Assembly (NCBI GenBank): GCA_031081585.1
Contig: JAVHLY010000013.1
Coordinates: 18,585-82,584 of the forward strand
Origin: Armatimonadota bacterium
GTDB taxonomy: Bacteria; Sysuimicrobiota; Sysuimicrobiia; Sysuimicrobiales; Humicultoraceae
DNA length: 64,000 nt
Direction of reading: 5' to 3'
Position numbers and translations under genes: made by a program. Positions 1 to 8,377 of this stretch are shown here, one piece after another. The stretch's first letter is position 1. Every line of letters starts with the position of its first letter. The notes under the pieces were generated by a model. The model was not told the DNA's origin. It ran no database searches and saw only the letters and a list, made by a program, of their open reading frames with translations.

Positions 1-1023
1 TACGAGAGCGTCCCGCCGAGGATGTACGGCGGAACGGAGCGCGTCGTCTACGGCCTGACCGAGGAGCTGGTCCGTCGCGGGCACGAGGTCGTCCTCTTCG
101 CCTCGGGGGACAGCCAGACCTCGGCCACCCTCGTCCCCTGCGCCGATCGCGGACTGCGCCTGGACGGCACGGTGCGAGACTACCACGCCTACACCATGAT
201 CCAGCTCGGCATGGTCTACGAGCGGGCGGAGGCGTTCGACCTCATCCACAACCACGTGGACTACTTCGCCTTCCCCTTCACCCGGCTCACCCGCGTCCCC
301 ACGGTGACGACGCTCCACGGCCGGCTGGACCTGCCGGAGGTGGAGCGCGTGCACGCCCACTTCCCCGACCTTCCCATGGTCTCCATCAGCTACGCCCAGC
401 GCGTGCACCTGCCGCGGGCGCGCTGGGTGGCCAACGTCTACAACGGCATCACCCCGGAGCACTTCACCCTGCGCCGGGAGCCGGGGACCTACCTGGCCTT
501 CCTGGGGCGGGTGAGCCTGGAGAAGCGGCTGGACCGGGCCATCGAGATCGCCCGCGCCGTGGACATGCCGCTCAAGGTAGCGGCCAAGATCGACCCGGCC
601 GACCGGGAGTACTACGAGTACGCCATCAAGCCCCTGCTCCGCCACCCGCTGGTGGAGTTCATCGGGGAAATCGACGAGGTGCAGAAGGACGACTTCCTCG
701 GCAACGCCTACGCCTACCTCTTCCCCATCGACTGGCCCGAGCCGTTCGGCATCACCATGATCGAGGCGATGGCCACGGGTACCCCGGTCATCGCCATGGC
801 CTGCGGCTCGGTGCCCGAGGTGGTGGCGCACGGGGTGACCGGCTTCGTCTGCCGGAGCATCGACGAGATGGTCGCCGCGGTGCGGCGCGTCCCGGAGCTC
901 TCCCGGGAGGCCTGCCGCCGCCACGTGGAGGAGCATTTCACCGTCCGCCACATGGCCGACGGGTACGAGGCCGTCTACCGCGCGCTGGTGGAGACCCCTG
1001 TGGAGCCGCGGCTGATCGCCTGA
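1..1023 (+). CDS. Glycosyltransferase family 4 (5'-truncated by window edge)
   Basis: Transfers a sugar from an activated donor to a glycan or lipid acceptor; the substrate cannot be read from sequence. The reading frame is open from base 1, so the gene begins outside the window: residues before the first internal ATG (22) read PPRMYGGTERVV, the usual N-terminal glycine loop of GT4 enzymes. The C-terminal Rossmann domain carries EPFGITMIEAMATGTPVIA followed by GSVPEVV, the GT4 donor-binding E-x7-E block. The stop lies one base before the start of the debranching-enzyme gene, so the two are probably cotranscribed and act on the same storage or surface glucan. Family assignment is firm; donor and acceptor are not known. 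Confidence 0.9.
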   Translation, partial: YESVPPRMYGGTERVVYGLTEELVRRGHEVVLFASGDSQTSATLVPCADRGLRLDGTVRDYHAYTMIQLGMVYERAEAFDLIHNHVDYFAFPFTRLTRVPTVTTLHGRLDLPEVERVHAHFPDLPMVSISYAQRVHLPRARWVANVYNGITPEHFTLRREPGTYLAFLGRVSLEKRLDRAIEIARAVDMPLKVAAKIDPADREYYEYAIKPLLRHPLVEFIGEIDEVQKDDFLGNAYAYLFPIDWPEPFGITMIEAMATGTPVIAMACGSVPEVVAHGVTGFVCRSIDEMVAAVRRVPELSREACRRHVEEHFTVRHMADGYEAVYRALVETPVEPRLIA

Positions 1024-1024
1024 G

Positions 1025-3181
1025 ATGCCGGTCCGCATCCAGCTCGGCCCGCCGCACATCGCGCTGGCGGAAGGGAGCAGCCTCTTCGTCACCGCCCCCG
1101 ACGGCTCCATCGAGCCGGGCAAGGAGCAGGGCTTCTTCGTCCAGGACACCCGCCTGCTCTCCCGCTACCGGCTCCGCATCGGCCGGCGCAACTGGCTCCT
1201 CGTCTCCTCGGCCCCCGTCACCCACTACTCGGCCCAGCTCTTCTTCGTGAACCCGGGGCTGGAGACGCCGCAGGGCATCGTCCGACAGCAGACGCTGGCC
1301 CTCACCGTGGAGCGGACCCTGCGCGGCGGCGTGCACGAGGACCTGGAGCTGCTGAACTACGGGGCCCGGCCGGTGACGATCCCCTTCGCCGTGGAGGCGG
1401 CCTGCGACTTCGCCGACCTCTTCGAGGTGCGCGGGCTGCACGTCCCCTACCGGCGGACGGTGCACGCCACCGTGGCCGCCGACGGCGGCCGCCCCGAGCT
1501 GCGCTGGACCTACGAGCGGGAGGACTTCCGCCGGGGGCTGCGCCTGGTGGTGGCGCGCAGCGACACCCCGCCCCGCCCCGCGCCGGGGCGCCTGGCCTGG
1601 GAGGTGACCCTGGCCCCCCGGGAGCGGTGGCAGGCCTGCCTCCACCTCATCCCCGTCCTGGGGACGGAGGCCATCCCCGGCCCGGAGACCTGCCACGGCA
1701 CGCTGCTGGACGAGCTGGAGGAGCGCCGCTCCCGCTGGTACCGCTCGGTGGCGGGCTGCGAGACCCCCAACGACGACGTGCGCCACGCCTACCGGCAGGC
1801 GGTGGACGACATCACCGTCCTGCGCCTGACCGCGGCCGACTCCCCGGTGGAGCACTCCGTGGTGGCGGCCGGCATCCCCTGGTTCGCCACGCTGTTTGGC
1901 CGGGACAGCCTGATCATCAGCCTGCAGACCCTGCCGGTCACCCGCCAGTTCGCGCCGGCGGTGCTGCGGCAGCTCGGGGCGCTCCAGGCCACCACGGTGG
2001 ACGACTGGCGCGACGCCCAGCCCGGCAAGATCCTGCACGAGGTGCGCCACGGGGAGCTGGCCCACTTCCACGAGATCCCCCACACCCCCTACTACGGCAC
2101 GGCCGACGCCACGCCGCTGTACCTGATCACTCTGCACGAGACCTACCGCTGGCTCGGCGACCTCGACCTGGTCCGGGAGCTGCTGCCGGTGGCGGAGCGG
2201 GCGCTGGCCTGGGTGGACCGCTACGGCGACCTGGACGGCGACGGGTTCCAGGAGTACAAACGGCGCTCCCCGCGCGGCATCCGCCACCAGGGGTGGAAGG
2301 ACTCCGGGCAGGGGGTGGTCCACGCCGACGGGAGCAACGTCGAGCCGCCGGTGGCGCTCGTGGAGCTGCAGGGCTACGTCTACGACGCCAAGCGGCGGAT
2401 GGCGGAGCTGTACGAGGCCCTGGAGCGCCCGGACGACGCCGAGCGGCTGCGGCAGGAGGCGGCGGCGCTGCGCGAGCGCTTCGCCAAGTTCTACTGGTGG
2501 CCGGAGGAGGAGACCTTCTACTTCGCCCTGGACGGGGAGAAGCGCCCCGTGCGCAGCGTGGTGAGCAACGCCGGGCACGCGCTCTGGTCGGCCATCGCCC
2601 GCCCCGACCACGCCCGCGGGGTGGTGCGGCGGCTGATGGCCCCGGACATGTTCAGCGGTTGGGGACTCCGCACCCTCAGCGCCCTCCACCCCGCCTTCAA
2701 CCCCTTCGCCTACCAGGTGGGGGCCATCTGGCCGCACGACAACAGCCTGATCGCCCTGGGGTTCAAGCGGTATGGGTTCGTCGCTGAGGCGCTGCAGGTG
2801 GCGCAGGGGATCTTCGACGCCGCTGCGTTCTTCCAGTCGCACCAGCTGCCCGAGCTGTTCGCCGGGCTGCCGCGCGGCCCGCGCTCCTTCCCCGTGCAGT
2901 ACCTGGAGGCGAACATCCCGCAGGGGTGGGCGGCGGGGTCGGTCTTCCTGCTGCTGCGGATGATCCTGGGGCTGCGCGCCGACGCCCCGCGCCAGCGCCT
3001 CCTCCTCCACCCCACCCTGCCCCCCTGGCTGCCGCGCCTGCGCCTGACCCGCCTGCGCCTGGGGCGGGCGCGCTTCGACCTGGAGGCCTGGCGGGACGGG
3101 GAGGCGACGCGCTGGGCCCTGGAGGTCCACGAAGGCACCGTGGAGGCGGTGGAGGTGCCCTGGTCGCCAGAGGAAGTTTGA
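1025..3181 (+). CDS. Amylo-alpha-1,6-glucosidase / glycogen debranching-type enzyme
   Basis: Predicted to hydrolyse alpha-1,6 branches, or a related glycoside, of a storage glucan. The 718-residue protein has an N-terminal beta-sandwich of the GDE_N_bis type (about residues 5-200, opening with IALAEGSSLFVTAPDGS) and a C-terminal (alpha/alpha)6 barrel (about 240-650) with GRDSLIIS and the GWKDSGQG block that carries acidic active-site candidates. The ATG is two bases after the preceding stop, so translation is coupled to the glycosyltransferase gene. Proteins of this two-domain type are often annotated as debranching enzymes without biochemical proof; a trehalase- or mannosidase-like specificity is possible. 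Confidence 0.88.
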   Translation: MPVRIQLGPPHIALAEGSSLFVTAPDGSIEPGKEQGFFVQDTRLLSRYRLRIGRRNWLLVSSAPVTHYSAQLFFVNPGLETPQGIVRQQTLALTVERTLRGGVHEDLELLNYGARPVTIPFAVEAACDFADLFEVRGLHVPYRRTVHATVAADGGRPELRWTYEREDFRRGLRLVVARSDTPPRPAPGRLAWEVTLAPRERWQACLHLIPVLGTEAIPGPETCHGTLLDELEERRSRWYRSVAGCETPNDDVRHAYRQAVDDITVLRLTAADSPVEHSVVAAGIPWFATLFGRDSLIISLQTLPVTRQFAPAVLRQLGALQATTVDDWRDAQPGKILHEVRHGELAHFHEIPHTPYYGTADATPLYLITLHETYRWLGDLDLVRELLPVAERALAWVDRYGDLDGDGFQEYKRRSPRGIRHQGWKDSGQGVVHADGSNVEPPVALVELQGYVYDAKRRMAELYEALERPDDAERLRQEAAALRERFAKFYWWPEEETFYFALDGEKRPVRSVVSNAGHALWSAIARPDHARGVVRRLMAPDMFSGWGLRTLSALHPAFNPFAYQVGAIWPHDNSLIALGFKRYGFVAEALQVAQGIFDAAAFFQSHQLPELFAGLPRGPRSFPVQYLEANIPQGWAAGSVFLLLRMILGLRADAPRQRLLLHPTLPPWLPRLRLTRLRLGRARFDLEAWRDGEATRWALEVHEGTVEAVEVPWSPEEV

Positions 3182-3196
3182 TGCTTCTGCACTTAG

Positions 3197-3232
3197 GCAT
3201 CTTGACATCAAGATGCTCATATGAGAAGATGC
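3197..3232 (+). promoter_or_regulatory. Palindromic operator and probable promoter of vapBC
   Basis: A perfect 9-bp inverted repeat with a 2-bp centre, GCATCTTGACATCAAGATGC, occupies 3197-3216. It is followed by the 10-bp palindrome CTCATATGAG (3216-3225) and a further AAGATGC half-site (3226-3232). TTGACA at 3202-3207 could serve as a -35 box inside the operator. The block ends eight bases before the antitoxin start and is conspicuously AT-rich for this genome. VapB antitoxins commonly bind such palindromes to repress their own operon; that role is inferred here. Confidence 0.7.
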
Positions 3233-3239
3233 CTTCACG

Positions 3240-3512
3240 ATGAGAACCACCATGGACCTGCCCGAAGACCTCTACAGGACGCTGAAGGCCAGGGCCGCCA
3301 TCCAGGGATTGACGGTACGGGAGCTCGTCAGGCGGTTGATCGAGCAGGGGCTACGCCAGGCTTCTGTGGACGAGACCTCAGTCAGACACGGGCCGCCTCC
3401 GGTGATCATCCCTCCTCGGGGCGTTCCCATCCCCGCACTGCCTCGAGCCAAGCTCCACCGGCTGGAGGAAGAGGAAGACGAAGAGCGTCATGGCCGATTT
3501 GCTGGACGTTAG
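3240..3512 (+). CDS. vapB: VapB-type antitoxin, ribbon-helix-helix
   Basis: Antitoxin predicted to bind and inhibit the downstream PIN toxin and to repress the operon by binding the adjacent palindrome. The 90-residue protein starts MRTTMDLPEDLYRTLKARAA, a ribbon-helix-helix pattern (beta strand, then two helices to about residue 40). The remainder is proline- and charge-rich, as expected of a toxin-wrapping tail. The ATG at 3240 is used; a second in-frame ATG lies four codons further on. The gene overlaps the toxin start by 23 bp, which supports coupled translation with antitoxin made first. Confidence 0.85.
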   Translation: MRTTMDLPEDLYRTLKARAAIQGLTVRELVRRLIEQGLRQASVDETSVRHGPPPVIIPPRGVPIPALPRAKLHRLEEEEDEERHGRFAGR

Positions 3513-3918
3513 CGTCTGGCTCCCGCTGACGGCCCCCGACCATGTCCACCACGCCCGGGCCAGGCGCTATTGGGAGGTGGAGGCGGCCGATCAGGTTGCC
3601 TTCTGCCGCTCGACCGCCCTCGCGCTGCTCCGACTGCTCACGAACGCTCGACTCCTGGGAGACGCAGCCCTGGACGGTGCGACGGCCTGGCAGGCGCTGA
3701 CCACACTGCTGGCCCTCCCCCGGGTGACCTTCCTCCCGGAGCCCGCCCAGGTGGACGTCTGGCTGGCCGAGTGGAGCGGATCCCTGGATGTGCGCGGAGG
3801 GCAGTGGACGGACGCCTACCTGGCGGCCTTCGCCGCCGCGGGGGGCCATCGCCTGGTGGCCTTTGACGCCGACTTCCACCGCTACCCGGGGCTGGCCTTC
3901 CTCCACCTGACGCCCTGA
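3490..3918 (+). CDS. vapC: VapC-type toxin, PIN-domain RNase
   Basis: PIN-domain endoribonuclease, the toxic half of a type II module; family members cleave tRNA or rRNA using Mg2+. The 142-residue protein spans one PIN domain. Visible acidic residues are D6 (LLDVSVW), D108 (WTDAYLAAF) and D126/D128 (AFDADF). The usual second-position Glu in the helix near residue 45 is not obvious (STALALLRLLTN), which is also the pattern in the TQLxLLRLLTN subgroup of VapC. The start overlaps the antitoxin by 23 bp. It converges on the LivF gene with a five-base gap between the stops. Confidence 0.87.
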   Translation: MADLLDVSVWLPLTAPDHVHHARARRYWEVEAADQVAFCRSTALALLRLLTNARLLGDAALDGATAWQALTTLLALPRVTFLPEPAQVDVWLAEWSGSLDVRGGQWTDAYLAAFAAAGGHRLVAFDADFHRYPGLAFLHLTP

Positions 3919-3923
3919 GGGCC

Positions 3924-4712
3924 TCAAGCCAGCCAGCGCTTCCGCCGCTTGTAGCTCTTCACCTCCGTGTAGCGGCGCCGGCCGGCGTGGCTCATCCCCA
4001 GGTAGAACTCCTTGACGTCGGCGTCCTCGCGCAGCCGCTCGGCCGCCCCGTCCAGCACGATCTTGCCGTTCTCCATCACGTAGCCGTAGGTGGCGAGCTG
4101 CAGGGCCATGTGGGCGTTCTGCTCGACCAGGAGGATCGTCACGCCTTCCTGCGCGTTGAGGCGGCGCACCAGCTCGAAGATCTCCCGGGCCACGATGGGC
4201 GCCAGACCCAGGCTGGGCTCGTCGAGGAGGAGCAGGCGCGGGCGGGCCATCATGGCGCAGCCGATGGCCAGCATCTGCTGCTCCCCGCCGGAGAGGTAGC
4301 CCGCGCGCACGCGCCGGCGCTCGCGCAGGCGCGGGAAGTACGTGTAGACGAGCTCGAGGCCCTCGCGTGCCCGCGCGCCGCGGTGCAGGGCCGCGCCCAC
4401 CAGCAGGTTCTCCTCCGCGCTCAGCTCCTCGAAGAGGCGGCGCCCCTCGCGCACCATGACGATGCCCAGGCGGGCCACCTCCTCGGGCAGGCGGTTCTCG
4501 ATGCGCCGCCCCTCGAACTCGATCGCCCCGCGGGTCACCTCACCCCGCTCCAGCCGGACGAGCCCCGAGATGGCCTTGAGGGTCGTGGTCTTGCCGGCGC
4601 CGTTCGCCCCGATGAGGGCGGTGATCCGGCCGGCGGGGACGGTCAGGGAGACCCCCTTGAGGACGAGGATGGTCCCCCAGTAGACGACCTCGATGTTGTT
4701 CACCGCGAGCAT
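3924..4712 (-). CDS. Branched-chain amino acid-type ABC transporter ATPase (LivF family)
   Basis: Energises import of an amino acid or other small polar solute. The 262-residue protein has Walker A GANGAGKTTT, the Q-loop region, signature LSGGEQQ and Walker B LLLLDEPS. The lysine/arginine-rich tail (KSYKRRKRWLA) is seen in a LivF subgroup that often sits with acyl-CoA-synthetase-like genes rather than in amino acid operons. The ATG at 4712 gives the standard LivF N-terminus; no good Shine-Dalgarno sequence is visible. It follows a LivK-type gene, but no LivG, LivH or LivM is next to it, so its membrane partners must be elsewhere. Confidence 0.9.
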   Translation of the reverse strand: MLAVNNIEVVYWGTILVLKGVSLTVPAGRITALIGANGAGKTTTLKAISGLVRLERGEVTRGAIEFEGRRIENRLPEEVARLGIVMVREGRRLFEELSAEENLLVGAALHRGARAREGLELVYTYFPRLRERRRVRAGYLSGGEQQMLAIGCAMMARPRLLLLDEPSLGLAPIVAREIFELVRRLNAQEGVTILLVEQNAHMALQLATYGYVMENGKIVLDGAAERLREDADVKEFYLGMSHAGRRRYTEVKSYKRRKRWLA

Positions 4713-4792
4713 GGCGGAGGGTGGGTCGGGCACGGCACCGGTCAGCCGCCACGCCGCGGCGGATCGCGACGCCGCGCCCGACGCCGACGCGG

Positions 4793-6061
4793 TCAGTAGC
4801 CCAGCCAGTCCTTGCGGCGCTCCACGGTGACCGTCTCCACCACCCGGATACGCCCCTGCTGCACCTGGACGATGCGCGTGGTGGTGGACGGCCGGTGGTC
4901 GTCCCGCTTGAGGGTGATGGGCGGCGCCAGGCCGTCGGGGTCCCAGTTGGTCAGGGTCTCCATGGCCGAGCGGATGGCCGGGCCGTCGAAGCCGCCCAGG
5001 CGCGCGTAGGTGGCCCAGTTGTCGACGATGATCTCCAGGCCGCGCCGCAGCAGGTAGACGTTCAGCCAGCCTCGGATGTAGGAGGCGATGTAGGGCGTCT
5101 GGGTGGTGCCCCACTCGAAGCGCGGCACCTCCCGGCCCTGGAAGCGGCGGTAGGCGTCGAAGATGGTGCGCATCCCCGCGGCGGGCTCCCCGAAGTAGAC
5201 GTGCGGCGTGCTCCCGTAGGTGCCCTCGGCGGCGGGCCCGATGAGCTTGATCATGTTCTCGTCGAAGCCCCAGACGTTCACGAACCACCGCGTGCGCAGC
5301 CCCGCCTGCTTCGCGTCGCGCACGGTGACCGAGGCGGAGTTGGTCGTGCCGCCGAACCAGGCGAAGTCCGCCCCGGCGGCGCGGATGGCGCTCACCTGGG
5401 CCCGGGCCTCCAGCGCCGTGAGGGCGACGATCTGGTCCGGCAGCACCTCGAAGCCCAGCTCCCGCGCGTAGTCCTTGCCCGCGGGGATGGGGGCGCGCCC
5501 GTAGGGGTGGTCGGGGTAGACGAAGACGAACTTCGGCCGGGCGAGGCCCTCCCGGCGAGCCAGCTCGCGGGCGAACTTCAGGACGGCGCGCAGCTGGTCG
5601 GAGTAGGAGGAGACCGGGTAGAAGTTGTAGGGCGTCTTGGACGGGTCGTTCAGGTGCGAGGAGTAGGAGGCGGAGATGAAGGGGATCTGGTCGGCGGCCA
5701 CCTGCTCCTTGAGGGCCTCGGTGTCGTTGGTCCCCCAACCGATGATCGCCTGGACCCGGTCCACGTCCCGGTACTTCCGGTACAGGGCGATGCCGTCCGC
5801 CGTGCGGTAGCCGTAGTCGGACCAGACCAGGTCGATCTTCACCCGCCCGCGGATGCCCCCCAGGACCTCGTTGATGTAGCGGACGTGGTCGAGGACGCCC
5901 TTGGAGTAGTCCACCCCCACGTCGGAGGTGGGGCCGGTGGTGTCGAAGAGCGCTCCCACCTTGATGGTCGCGGGAATCGCGGGAACCTGGGCGGCGACCG
6001 GCAGGATCCAGCCGGCCAGCAGGACAGCCAGGACGGCCGTCCCCAGACGCGCTCGGCTCAT
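4793..6061 (-). CDS. LivK-like periplasmic substrate-binding protein
   Basis: Extracytoplasmic solute receptor of the branched-chain amino acid/urea/amide class (periplasmic binding protein type I fold). The start at 6061 is chosen because a GGGGGGAGAGG ribosome-binding site precedes it and the product then opens with a signal peptide (MSRARLGTAVLAVLLAGWILPVAAQ). The mature protein begins with the typical strand IKVGALFDTTGPTSDVG and has 422 residues in total. It lies 80 bases upstream of the LivF-type ATPase gene. The ligand is unknown; proteins with this N-terminus include receptors for amino acids, amides and aromatic acids. Confidence 0.9.
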   Translation of the reverse strand: MSRARLGTAVLAVLLAGWILPVAAQVPAIPATIKVGALFDTTGPTSDVGVDYSKGVLDHVRYINEVLGGIRGRVKIDLVWSDYGYRTADGIALYRKYRDVDRVQAIIGWGTNDTEALKEQVAADQIPFISASYSSHLNDPSKTPYNFYPVSSYSDQLRAVLKFARELARREGLARPKFVFVYPDHPYGRAPIPAGKDYARELGFEVLPDQIVALTALEARAQVSAIRAAGADFAWFGGTTNSASVTVRDAKQAGLRTRWFVNVWGFDENMIKLIGPAAEGTYGSTPHVYFGEPAAGMRTIFDAYRRFQGREVPRFEWGTTQTPYIASYIRGWLNVYLLRRGLEIIVDNWATYARLGGFDGPAIRSAMETLTNWDPDGLAPPITLKRDDHRPSTTTRIVQVQQGRIRVVETVTVERRKDWLGY

Positions 6062-6253
6062 GCCCTCTCCCCCCTCGTCGGCGCGGCCAGCACGCGCCCC
6101 CTCGGCCGTCATCGACGCGCGTCCAAGGGAGCCCAAACTCCTCCCTCGTGAGCGGCCGCCGGCCGGGCACCTCCGGCTTCGACGGGTGGCGGGGACCTCC
6201 CTGCCGGAGTCCGCGAGCAGCGGTCCCGCGGCGGGACGGGGCGGCCGCGCGTC
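6062..6253. other. Intergenic stretch upstream of the LivK-like gene
   Basis: About 190 bases between the 5' end of the LivK-like gene and the 3' end of the glycosidase-like gene, both on the minus strand. It holds the ribosome-binding site of the LivK gene. No convincing -35/-10 pair, terminator or small ORF was recognised. Confidence 0.5.
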
Positions 6254-7954
6254 TCAGCGGCCGGTGCCGCCCGGCACCTTCCGTACCACGACGCTGCGCA
6301 GCGTCAGCTCTTCCATCCGGTTGCCGCCCCCGTTCACCGCCAGGTCCCATCCAGCCGTGTTGGCGAAGGCGGCGTCGGTCAGCCGGAGGGTGTAGGCGAC
6401 CCAGCCGTCGCGGGCCTCCACCCACTGCCAGGGGGTGAAGCGGTAGCCGCTGTCGGAGTCGTAGAGGAGGTTGAACCCGACGGTGCGGTCGCGCCGCGCC
6501 CCCAGGACCTCCACGGTCACCTCCACGACGAAGTGGCCGTCGTTGAAGAAGAGGAAGGTGTCGTCCACGTCGAGGTAGAGGAAGACGGCCTCACGCCGCC
6601 CGTTGGTGCGCAGCGCCGCCTCCCCGAGCACCTCCACCGGCTCGAGGGCGGTCTCGGGACGCCGCGGCGGGACCAGCAGGAGCCCCTCCTCGACCGGCCG
6701 GGGGCCGAGGCGAATGCGCACCTCCCCGGCCGCACTGTAGTCGCGCCCGCCGGCGGGCGGCGGCAGGAGCGGTCCGCGCTGCGCCAGCGTGGCCTGCGCC
6801 TCCTGCACCAGGGCGGGGTCGAGCCCGTCCACCACGAGGGGACGCGCGGAGAGCCCCAGGCGCGTGCGGCCCTCGTAGGCCGGCGGCAGCGGGCCGGCAG
6901 GGGAGAGGAGGCGGGCGGACGGGAGGAGCGGGACCTCCACCGCCGCCTCGCCCTGGGACCGCCACGCCACCAGCACCGACCGGTCGCCCGATCCAAACAC
7001 CAGCAGGAAGGTCCCGGGGTCGCGCACGAGGTAGCCGGCAAACGGCAGGGCCTCCAGCGACGCCGCGGCCTCCGCCTCCGCGGGCTCCAGCCGCTGCAGC
7101 CGATCGGGGGGCAGGAAGAGGCGCTCCACGCCGGAGGCCCGGAGCACGGCGACGGCGCGCAGGAACGCCCCCGCCGCCGGCGCGCCCGACCACTCCAGCC
7201 ATAGCGGACGGGGCCTGCCCTGCAGGACCCGAGTGCGCAGGGTGGCCAGCGGCCGCAGCCACGTCTCCGGCGCACGTCCGTCGCCGCGCACCTCCACCAC
7301 GCCCACAGCCTCCCCCGCCTCCTGCACCAGCCGGCGAGCGTGGACCAGGTCGATGCCCCCGGGGGACGGCAGGACGAGACGGTGTTGCCGGTCCACGGCC
7401 GCCAGCACCCGCCAGGCGGCGCGCACGAGGGCCACGTACTCCCCCGCCGTCCCGCGGAAGTGCGGGAGGTTCGGGACCGTCCAGACCTGCCAGGACGAGA
7501 CCGCGGCGCGGTAGCGGGTGGCGGCGGCGCGCACGAAGCGTTCCCAGTCGGCCAGGCGCCGGGGCGGCATGCGCGTGTAGACGGCGGGCTGCTGGAGGTC
7601 GGCCCCGGTGGCTAGTGTGGCCCAGCGCGGGGTGAAGGCCAGCACCCCCACGGGACTCAGCCCCTGCTCGCGCGCGGCGGCCACGGCGCGGTCGAGGGCG
7701 CCCCACTCAAACCGGCCCTGCACCGGCTCGACGGCGCTCCAGTCGGCGAGCACCTTCACCGACCGCACCGCCCGGCGCACCGCCGGCGGGAGTCCTTCCC
7801 GCGGGAGCTCGGTGAGGCCCAGCGCGAACCCCGCCGGGCCCGCCGCCTGGCCCGCGAGCGGCCGGTGGGGGAACCCGAGCGCGAGGAGTCCGGCGGCGAA
7901 GCACGCCGCTAGGAGGCGGACCTGGGTCGACTGCCGCCGCGCCGGCCGGGTCAC
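6254..7954 (-). CDS. Secreted glycosidase-like protein with a degenerate active site
   Basis: A 566-residue exported protein with a signal peptide (residues about 12-36), a TIM-barrel region resembling clan GH-A glycosidases (about 45-330) and a C-terminal beta-sandwich (about 420-566) resembling carbohydrate-binding modules. Canonical GH39/GH5-type proteins carry W-x-x-W-N-E-P-N at the acid/base position; here it reads WQVWTVPNLPHF, so the catalytic Glu is replaced (T159-V160). It may therefore bind a polysaccharide without cleaving it. The GTG start at 7954 overlaps the VanZ-like stop by four bases (GTGA), so translation is coupled. Fold assignment is moderately sure; function is unknown. 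Confidence 0.6.
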   Translation of the reverse strand: MTRPARRQSTQVRLLAACFAAGLLALGFPHRPLAGQAAGPAGFALGLTELPREGLPPAVRRAVRSVKVLADWSAVEPVQGRFEWGALDRAVAAAREQGLSPVGVLAFTPRWATLATGADLQQPAVYTRMPPRRLADWERFVRAAATRYRAAVSSWQVWTVPNLPHFRGTAGEYVALVRAAWRVLAAVDRQHRLVLPSPGGIDLVHARRLVQEAGEAVGVVEVRGDGRAPETWLRPLATLRTRVLQGRPRPLWLEWSGAPAAGAFLRAVAVLRASGVERLFLPPDRLQRLEPAEAEAAASLEALPFAGYLVRDPGTFLLVFGSGDRSVLVAWRSQGEAAVEVPLLPSARLLSPAGPLPPAYEGRTRLGLSARPLVVDGLDPALVQEAQATLAQRGPLLPPPAGGRDYSAAGEVRIRLGPRPVEEGLLLVPPRRPETALEPVEVLGEAALRTNGRREAVFLYLDVDDTFLFFNDGHFVVEVTVEVLGARRDRTVGFNLLYDSDSGYRFTPWQWVEARDGWVAYTLRLTDAAFANTAGWDLAVNGGGNRMEELTLRSVVVRKVPGGTGR

Positions 7955-8304
7955 GGCCCGCCCTCCCCGCGGCCGGTGCGGGTGAGCGGTGAGGCGACCA
8001 CGGTGGCCACGCCCGCCCCGGCGGTGTTGGCGACGAGATCGGTCCACTCCGCCGTCCGCCAGGGGAGGAACCCCTGCAGCAGCTCGAGGCCGGCCCCGTA
8101 GAGCACCGCCAGGAGCAGCGCCACCAGGCCTGCGCGCCGAGTGCGCCCCAGGGGCGGCCGCAGGAGCCACGCCAGGACCGCGTAGGCCAGCGCGTGGAGC
8201 CACTTGTCGCTGAGCGCCCCCAGCTCCGGCGGCCGCGGTCGCACCGACATCAGGAAGATCCCGGCTGCCCACACCAGGGCGGGCGCCCAGCCCACACGAC
8301 GCAT
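7951..8304 (-). CDS. VanZ-like integral membrane protein
   Basis: Small membrane protein of the VanZ/teicoplanin-resistance-like family; the biochemical role of the family is poorly defined. The 117-residue product has three to four hydrophobic segments and the family pattern SDKWLHALAYAVLAWLL near residue 32, plus a later GLELLQGFLPWRTAEWTDLVANTAG block whose acidic and Asn residues are typical. The ATG at 8304 has a GGAAGGGG ribosome-binding site. It is coupled to the downstream glycosidase-like gene, suggesting a joint role at the envelope. Divergent from the arginine decarboxylase operon. Confidence 0.8.
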   Translation of the reverse strand: MRRVGWAPALVWAAGIFLMSVRPRPPELGALSDKWLHALAYAVLAWLLRPPLGRTRRAGLVALLLAVLYGAGLELLQGFLPWRTAEWTDLVANTAGAGVATVVASPLTRTGRGEGGP

Positions 8305-8377
8305 CCCCTTCCCTGCTTCGCCCTGCCCGCCCCGCTGCCCTTGACGGCACACAGACCCATCCGCTTGACTGGGGGGC

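Noticed and set aside
938..3253. 771-codon minus-strand ORF opposite the debranching enzyme
   Set aside because: It is the antisense of a gene with clear family motifs; its translation is low-complexity (Arg/Gly/Pro/His) as expected of GC-rich shadow frames.
8341..8370. TTGACG and TTGACT ahead of the arginine decarboxylase as -35 boxes
   Set aside because: No acceptable -10 lies 16-18 bases downstream of either.
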